In this document: one piece after another, positions 58,591 to 64,000 of the stretch
How positions within the stretch are numbered: position 1 is the stretch's first letter
Layout of the letters: each line of letters begins with the position of its first letter
Assembly (NCBI GenBank): GCA_028673005.1
Contig: CM054120.1
Span: 60,510,057 to 60,574,056, forward strand
DNA: 64,000 bases
Origin: Tanypteryx hageni
Taxonomy: Eukaryota; Arthropoda; Insecta; Odonata; Petaluridae
Reading direction: 5' to 3'
Translations under genes and position numbers: made by a program
Notes under the pieces: model-generated
Database searches by the model: none
What the model saw: the letters and a program-made list of their open reading frames with translations, nothing else
Told to the model about the DNA's origin: nothing

Positions 58591-58869
58591 TTAAATTAGT
58601 TCTTCAGGAAGCAAATCTTCTTTCGGATACGAATTAAATATTTGGTAGATCCCGTCAGCATTCTTCTTCATTACCTCTGATATCGCCAATTTGACTGCCT
58701 TTGACCGTAGACTCTCCTCCTCTCGGGATTTCAACCTTCCAAACCCCTTTCTCCTCCCCCTCAGAATAGAACAAGTGACCTGTCCGAGCTGTATATAAAG
58801 GATGGGCTTCCTTCTTGTCCACCATTCATCCACCAAAACGGAAGAAGACGCTACGAGCCCAAACAACAC
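58591..58869 (-). CDS. Possible minus-strand coding segment, unknown
   Basis: A 92-codon minus-strand frame whose last half ('LRSKAVKLAISEVMKKNADG' then 'IYQIFNSYPKEDLLPEELI') has a more protein-like texture than most short frames here. It ends at TAA 58591. The 5' part overlaps the putative plus-strand promoter, so if real it would start from a splice acceptor near 58770 and be a terminal exon. No poly(A) signal was found downstream and no homology is recognised. Confidence 0.2.
   Translation of the reverse strand: MLFGLVASSSVLVDEWWTRRKPILYIQLGQVTCSILRGRRKGFGRLKSREEESLRSKAVKLAISEVMKKNADGIYQIFNSYPKEDLLPEELI
58791..58825 (+). promoter_or_regulatory. TATA-box core promoter
   Basis: TATATAAAGG at 58791-58800 is followed about 30 bases later by pyrimidine-rich CCATTC (58821-58826), suitable as an initiator with the start near 58823. 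Everything downstream (donors, leader exons, the small ORF and AATAAA) is in the matching orientation. Confidence 0.5.
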
Positions 58870-58912
58870 CGGCTTCGATCAGAAAAGAAGGAAAAAGGCG
58901 GCGGCAGAAACA
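58823..58912 (+). other. Candidate untranslated exon 1 of the 59-codon gene
   Basis: Runs from the proposed start to the donor AAACA|GTAAGA at 58912/58913. It is purine-rich with no ATG-initiated frame of note. The foldback element at 59093-59260 would lie in the following intron. Confidence 0.35.
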
Positions 58913-59092
58913 GTAAGACGTGTTTTGGCTGAGCACTAGTCGAGTCTTTGGGGACTGGGAGGTATTCGCGAAAAGTTTTGAGCTGGAATCAGTTTGTAAG
59001 AGAACTGAAAATATTAGTACACAGAAGTGTCTAAGAGAACGTAGTCGAATATAAGTAATGAGGTCAGGCTCAACTAGGTGGAATTTACTCGT

Positions 59093-59260
59093 AATGAAAA
59101 AATAACTTTGTTGCTTCCACAAAATTTAATTTAAACACGACCGGTTTCACTACAATCGTAGCATTACCAGGTGATCATCATCTGATGATGCTAGGATCGT
59201 AGTGAAACCGCTAGTGTTTAAATTCAAATTTGTGGAAACTACATAGTTATTTTTCCATTA
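59093..59260. repeat. Foldback element, arms of about 80 bp
   Basis: The left and right arms meet almost without a loop at 'aggtgatcatcatctga'. Both arms contain the reverse-complement pair 'cggtttcactac' / 'gtagtgaaaccg', then 'tttaaacac' / 'gtgtttaaa', 'ttccacaaa' / 'tttgtggaa', and 'aaaaataact' / 'agttattttt'. Arm identity is about 80-85%. Confidence 0.88.
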
Positions 59261-59358
59261 TATCGAAATTGCATTGTCGAAAACATTTAGAAAAATTTAG
59301 TGCTGGAAGTTAAATTCCGCGATTATGCATACGTTACTAGAGGGAGATTGATTCCCAG

Positions 59359-59438
59359 TTCGATATCTACTCGAAACTATTCCTTCGTCGGAAGAAGCCG
59401 TCATTTCGAAGAGAAAGCCATGCAGAATCAACGTAGAG
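59359..59438 (+). other. Candidate leader exon 2
   Basis: The strong donor GTAGAG|GTAAGA lies at 59438/59439. The acceptor is less certain (ATTCCCAG at 59358). It contains an ATG at 59420 (MQNQRR...) that, if spliced to 59710, opens an upstream ORF of a little over 40 codons ending before the main ATG. Confidence 0.35.
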
Positions 59439-59709
59439 GTAAGAACTTTTAATTCTTCACTTGATCTCGTTTTATTTTCTTATACTTAGATTCTATTATC
59501 TGTTTCCATATAAACTTTAACTGATCTGTAAATGTGATAAAACGATGTATTACGCTTTGTAATCTAGAAATAAATAATTAATAATGGCAAGTGCTTATAT
59601 TCCATCTTTAAAATTATATATAATACGCCTAATTTCGAGCAGTTTCTTCAACTGCCGACAACGCAGGTTTTAGTCGATTAGTCTTACATCTATCCTTTAT
59701 TCATTTCAG

Positions 59710-60064
59710 GACTGGCACGAATTAGGCACCCGTTGACTTTTCCCCATCCCTCCCTATCCACTCGAACCCTCGTTCCTGACCGGCACCTAGCGCTTCTCCT
59801 CCCGCTTTCCCTTCCCCGTTCAACCTGACATCCCATGCCTATTCGACTTCTCCACTACCTCGACTGCAGGCCTGCACGTCTCGAAGCTTCATCCTCGAGG
59901 GACCTCCGGCATCTCTCAACCAGCCAACCACAGTGAAGTGAGTGTGTTTGTGTGTGTGTGCAATGGTCATTCTGTGATGGTGATGTGCGAGTGCATCAAG
60001 AGGATTTTCGTTCGCCGCTGGAACGCTGAGTCCTTCCGCCGATGGAGGATTTGCCACAGCACAG
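59710..60064 (+). other. Candidate exon 3 with leader and start codon
   Basis: The good acceptor 'tatcctttattcatttcag' precedes 59710. The donor CACAG|GTAGGG follows 60064. The exon is much more GC-rich than its flanks. An alternative donor GAA|GTGAGT at 59936 would skip the main start codon. The exon carries a (GT)n run near 59940-59960. The last 23 bases form the beginning of the proposed CDS. Confidence 0.45.
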
Positions 60065-61424
60065 GTAGGGGCTCGACGATTCCCGGGAATCAAATCCTCC
60101 AATCCCGCTCTCTTCCAGCGTAAGTGGTGTAGTGAGTAAGTCATAGTAGGCATGGTATCCCTCCACTAGGGCCCACCGAACGGGCGATAAGGAAATCTCT
60201 ACCTTAAAGTCAGGGGGAAGGGGTAAATTAGAGTGAACACTAAACTTAATTTAATTTTAGTCTAGAGGTAACGATGTCTAGTTATAAGGATTTCCTACAA
60301 TGTACACTGGTCGCTTGGCCAATACTCCTCACAAGGTGCGTGAAATAAAACCGTTCTTCCAAAAGCTGTCCTTTCTTTCTTTCCTTGGCGGCACCTGTTG
60401 TCACACACGGTGCCGTAACATGGTTTTCATAGGGCTCTCTTGCTGCAATTGCTGCCCGGGCAATAAACAGTTGCAGTTTGGGGGCGAACCCCTCCATTCT
60501 TAAAAGGGGAAACGAGCCTTTTTCACAGCACCTCTTTGGGTGGGCTAGGAAGTCTGTGGATCAATTTCTCTCTATCACTGTCAATGAAGAACTAAATGTA
60601 ATAAATAGTAATAATATATGGCAACTGCCAGATGAATATTCGTTATTATTCTCTTAACTGCATACTAAATTTCTCTCCCCAAATATGTTGGACAGGTCGC
60701 CTCAATTCAGCCCCCATGCCTGCCCTGGAGGCAACTTCCAAGTAAGGAATCTTCTGCTGCCTGTCGCCAGCCACTCCGCATCCAATTACCAGCAAACCGA
60801 ACCTAGCAACACCATCATCTGCGCATGCATGGAATTCGAGAATGACAACCTAACATGGATCAAGGCAAAGCTGCAACTTCAAAGAGCCCATCCATCAAGA
60901 TACGGATGAGTATCGCCACTAAACTCGCAAATGGGTGTACCTCTTAAATGATTGCTGAGAATCTAGAGAACACTCGTAGCATGTCCCGTAGATTCACTTA
61001 AATTTTTTAATTTCCCTTTTTGAAAGTTTTTATTATCAATGAACTTGGACATGGCATGGGCCGGTATCACTCCTACCCATGCCGAAACCACTCCTTAACC
61101 CTTTTTGGTCCGGTGTGCATAATATGGTACATGCCGTTAAATTTTTTCAGCTTAAATATGGCCTCTTTTTTGGTACATTATAACCTGGTGCTGACAGATA
61201 TAATCATTCTCTTCTCCAATTAAAAGTCTTTGCAACTTTAATGTTTTGATAAATTATAAAACGGGAATATTCTAATAATTTTTGTTAATGAATAATTTTT
61301 TTGGCCTAAACAGATTCTTCCAGGCAGCAAAATGCCCTCAAGAAAAAAGTCGAGGAAGGATACAAAATCAATGAAAATATCTACAAATTTTGAAGAAAAA
61401 CCGATTCAGTGGTCTTGGCAATAA
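60042..61424 (+). CDS. Spliced small ORF, 59 codons, unknown gene
   Basis: The proposed join is 60042-60064, 60696-60741 and 61314-61424 (23+46+111 = 180 bases). The ATG sits in CCGCCGATGG, close to an ideal Kozak context, with an in-frame TGA just upstream. Exon 1 encodes 'MEDLPQH'. Exon 2, after the acceptor 'ctctccccaaatatgttggacag', gives 'SPQFSPHACPGGNFQ' and ends at the donor CCAA|GTAAGG. Exon 3, after acceptor 'ttttttggcctaaacag', gives a lysine/arginine-rich segment starting 'ILPGSKMPSRKKSRKDTKS' and ends '...PIQWSWQ' at TAA. Phases agree at both junctions. Reading through the 60741 donor keeps the frame open to TGA at 60909, adding 55 codons with C-ending codon usage. An alternative, longer product with a retained 3' part is therefore equally possible. 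No signal peptide, domain or homologue is recognised. Confidence 0.42.
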
Positions 61425-61513
61425 ATACTTCAAGACGAATGGACGTTCCATCATCACATAAAACTCGACTCTCCCAGGATTGGATTGCGACATCTTTTCT
61501 TTATTCTGTTGTC

Positions 61514-61519
61514 AATAAA
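61514..61519 (+). terminator. Poly(A) signal of the small gene
   Basis: AATAAA 90 bases after the TAA at 61424, in a TGT/TTT-rich context. A first AATAAA overlaps the stop codon itself (61420-61425). Confidence 0.45.
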
Positions 61520-61708
61520 TGCTATTTTTTCTCAACAAACTGTTTATTTATTCATGAATAACCAGCATATAATTATGCAGATACGTAGCCAATGACACAA
61601 TCGAACGAAACTGCTATTTCTTCTTAAAGGAAGTTTAATGATGGTAACTATTTAAATTAACGACATAGAAAGACGATTTAAGGCAAGAATTAACGAAATC
61701 TCATGCTA

Positions 61709-62031
61709 CCGTAGTGTTGGTAATCCGAGATAACCAAATCGGATTATTGAGCACTCGGATTATACGGAATGACTAAAAATAATGTTGTAAAAAACATTCG
61801 CGTATTTAGATATATTTATTATTCAAAACAATTACAAAACACAATTTAATCTTCTTTGAGAAATGACACAATAATAAAACATATGTATAGTAAATTAATG
61901 AGGAAAAAACAATCGAGAGTATTTTGTTTCTTTGCCATACATCTTTATTCGTTGCGTGGTCTCTCAGAACTCGACCTTGTATATTAAGTGGAGCTCGGAT
62001 TACCAAAACTCTAATTATCGAGATTCTACTG
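61709..62031. mobile_element. Tigger/pogo-like MITE, 323 bp
   Basis: The left end is TA|CCGTAGTGTTGGTAATCCGAG. The right end, read inward, is TA|CAGTAGAATCTCGATAATTA, followed by 'gttttggtaatccgagctc'. TA lies on both sides. No coding capacity. The CAGTAGAATCTCGATTAT-type terminus is typical of pogo/Tigger non-autonomous elements. Confidence 0.7.
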
Positions 62032-62033
62032 TA

Positions 62034-62942
62034 ATTGAATTCAATCTTCGGTGTTAGGCGTTGCTAGAATCCCGGAGTTGTAAACGCGTTGCAGCCATTT
62101 CGCGGCATTATTGAAAACGTTGATTCACTATTTAAATGGGGAAAGGAAAAGTTCACGGAATCGAAATTTCCGTAGTCACTGGCTATGCTGCAAAAAAATA
62201 ATTTATTCGAACAAATATAATAAATTCAGAAATTTTGATTGAAATCGGCCGGGATTAAAAAAGCCCGAAGATAAATCGAAACGATGATACACGTGCCTAA
62301 TAATCAATTCGCGAACATATAGTCCAGAAAATGACAAACTGTCATTCTTGGTTTTAAATAACTCGAGAGTTATTTCGAGCTCATAACAACTATCAAAGGC
62401 GTTAATGTCACATACTTTCCTAATATTATCAGATAATTTAGAACCTGGATCCATAAAGTGCTTCTTTTCCTCCTTTTTTACTAACCGGACGAATATCTTT
62501 TATTTTTTCCAAAAGAAATAAATGCATCACTAAGGCTATCTAATAATTCGAATCTTTCTTACAAGTACTGGACAGGTGCATCCAATATAAAATAATAAAA
62601 ATTTTGTTTGACATCCTGGATAACCTCATAATTGTTTTTATGCTCAAAATTGTTTTTCGAGAAAGAATCGATTATGTGACGGAAAATGTCGCATCAGCCG
62701 TTTTCCACAATTTCTTTCGCAGTCACTAAAACGTTATTAAATCTATAGTCCGAATTGCACTTTCTAATATGTAGATCCAATTTAAAATGTTCGAGTACCA
62801 TTCTATTAAATTTAGCTCGCTATATTTAACCGAGATAATGGGTGGCATGCATAAAAAGCAGCAAAAGCAAACGCTTATGCAAATGCTTCGATCCGTATGC
62901 ATAAAGAGCGAACTTTCTTCTTTTCTTCTGACTTTCAGCCAA
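62034..62942. other. AT-rich stretch without recognisable gene
   Basis: Nothing recognised on either strand. Confidence 0.45.
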
Positions 62943-63165
62943 GCGCACCATTAAGAAACAGATACTCTTCCAATGGAAGCGCAAAGTAAACTGATTTAAG
63001 GGTAGTTCTGTATTATTTTCGTAAGAATATGGATGTTAATGCAGGAAGGCGAAGGAATAATTGAGGCTAGTCTTCGGAAACAATCGTCTAAGCCGATTTA
63101 CAATCATCATTGGGATTTCCATGACCGAATTGGGAAGAAAATACAAATGAGAGACTAGAAATTTT
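62943..63165 (+). repeat. Dispersed repeat RG, partial third copy
   Basis: Matches 4873-5095 at about 85-90%, including 'ggatgttaatgcaggaaggc' and 'agccgatttacaatcat'. It stops before the GA-rich part. Confidence 0.8.
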
Positions 63166-63459
63166 GCATTCTATCAACGAAACAATTAGTGGCGAACACC
63201 CCGCGATGAGACAAAGTTGTTTTCCCTCTCTCTGGTTAATTTTACGTTCCGTGACTAAATTTCTCCATTTATTTTAAACAAGAATTTTTCATTTTAATTT
63301 GTAAAGGCGAGTAAAATAGACGAAGTATAACTACCTTCGATAAATTGAAGCTACCGTAGAATCTGATGCTCACTCCAATTTATTGCTTGTATCAAAATGC
63401 AAAGGCATTAATGGCACAAATTTCTACGATAGTAAAAAGGAAAATATTGCTAGAGCAAC
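63166..63459. other. AT-rich stretch without recognisable gene
   Basis: Nothing recognised on either strand. Confidence 0.4.
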
Positions 63460-63545
63460 CAACTTGTTGCACCTTCCACCACGGAATAGATCAACGGACA
63501 CGTTTTCATTCGATTCCGAGGTCCCGAGTTCAATTCCAGGTGCTT
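63460..63545 (+). repeat. tRNA-like / SINE B box
   Basis: GAGTTCAATTCC at 63526-63537, preceded by 'gaggtccc', is a good polymerase III B box with SINE-like flanks. A matching A box is not convincing. The window ends in a similar 'gattccagggttcga'. Confidence 0.3.
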
Positions 63546-64000
63546 TCACTTTTTTAGAATAGCTTGGGATTGAGTTAACCGTAATTTCTCGGACATCGCG
63601 ATGCTGCCAAATTTTGCTTGGAATCCACCTCCATACTGGGGAAGGTCGGGGGAGGATGCTTTCAATCTCAAAGTCTCAAGTTCGCATCCAGGAGTTTTAT
63701 TCTTCCCATTAAAATTTCATGGGAATGAGTACAGCGAATTTTTCACTCGTATCTTAAAATTACTTATTATCATTGAAAGAAACTTGAGCCAGAAAACGCA
63801 CAAAAATAGTTTTACTTTTATTTCGTCAAATTTCAAAGAGGCATCAAATCGATACGGAAATTTGTTTTTAACGCGGAAATTCGACGTTTTTTGAGCTCAC
63901 GGGGGTCAACGAATAAACTAAATTTTGTTTCCGTTTTGTTAGTCTTTTCGAGTTGAAGAGCAACGAGGCATATCTTTCTCTCCGCGATTCCAGGGTTCGA

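Noticed and set aside
59182..59207. Hammerhead-like CTGATGA...GAAA motif in the palindrome
   Set aside because: Stem II would need a T-T mismatch beside the core and a bulge, the other arm lacks CTGATGA, and no stem III or cleavage site fits.

Overview
This is a eukaryotic, AT-rich, gene-poor window, most likely from an arthropod nuclear genome and probably an insect. No prokaryotic features are present: there is no long open reading frame, no operon and no ribosome binding site pattern. Nearly all recognisable protein similarity belongs to decayed transposable elements. These include several hAT DNA transposons (DUF4371/ZMYM-like and ZBED5/SCAND3-like), a Ty3/gypsy pol remnant, two non-LTR reverse transcriptase remnants, Tigger/pogo-like elements and Helitron-like repeats. 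The species cannot be fixed from this sequence.

Layout. 1-9.4 kb: non-coding DNA, a hAT remnant (2385-4869), a GA-rich minisatellite (5404-5950) and a 2 kb dispersed repeat, RA (6334-8345). 9.4-14.5 kb: a hAT region (10255-13820) with a broken ZMYM-like transposase on the minus strand. 14.6-18.3 kb: a second dispersed block, RB (14648-17445), then a foldback element (17868-18312). 19.8-27.7 kb: the GA repeat again, three diverged tandem units, and a possible gene 5' end (splice-bounded exons near 21420-21504, 22691-22782 and 27542-27644). A Tigger-like element with TA flanks (22988-26825) lies in its intron. 28-31.6 kb: gypsy pol, a 71-bp tandem repeat, an 820-bp hAT MITE with an 8-bp target duplication, and a non-LTR fragment. 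32-38.9 kb: mostly featureless AT-rich DNA with two good candidate coding exons on the minus strand (37005-37114 and 38170-38303). 39-44 kb: RA and RB again, now directly adjacent. 43.9-45.9 kb: a 5'-truncated LINE inside a hAT remnant. 46-50.3 kb: more hAT and Helitron-like pieces. 50-55 kb: a possible terminal coding exon (54105-54192) with poly(A) signals. 58.8-61.5 kb: the best candidate for an undescribed gene. It has a TATA box, splice-bounded leader exons, and a three-exon small ORF of 59 codons with a Kozak-like start and an AATAAA signal.

No gene here could be assigned a function by eye. The candidate host exons rest on splice signals, phase consistency and codon texture, not on homology. 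The strongest structural observations are the collinear RA-RB duplication with patchy identity, the nested transposon stratigraphy, four inverted-repeat structures, and the small spliced ORF near 60-61.4 kb.
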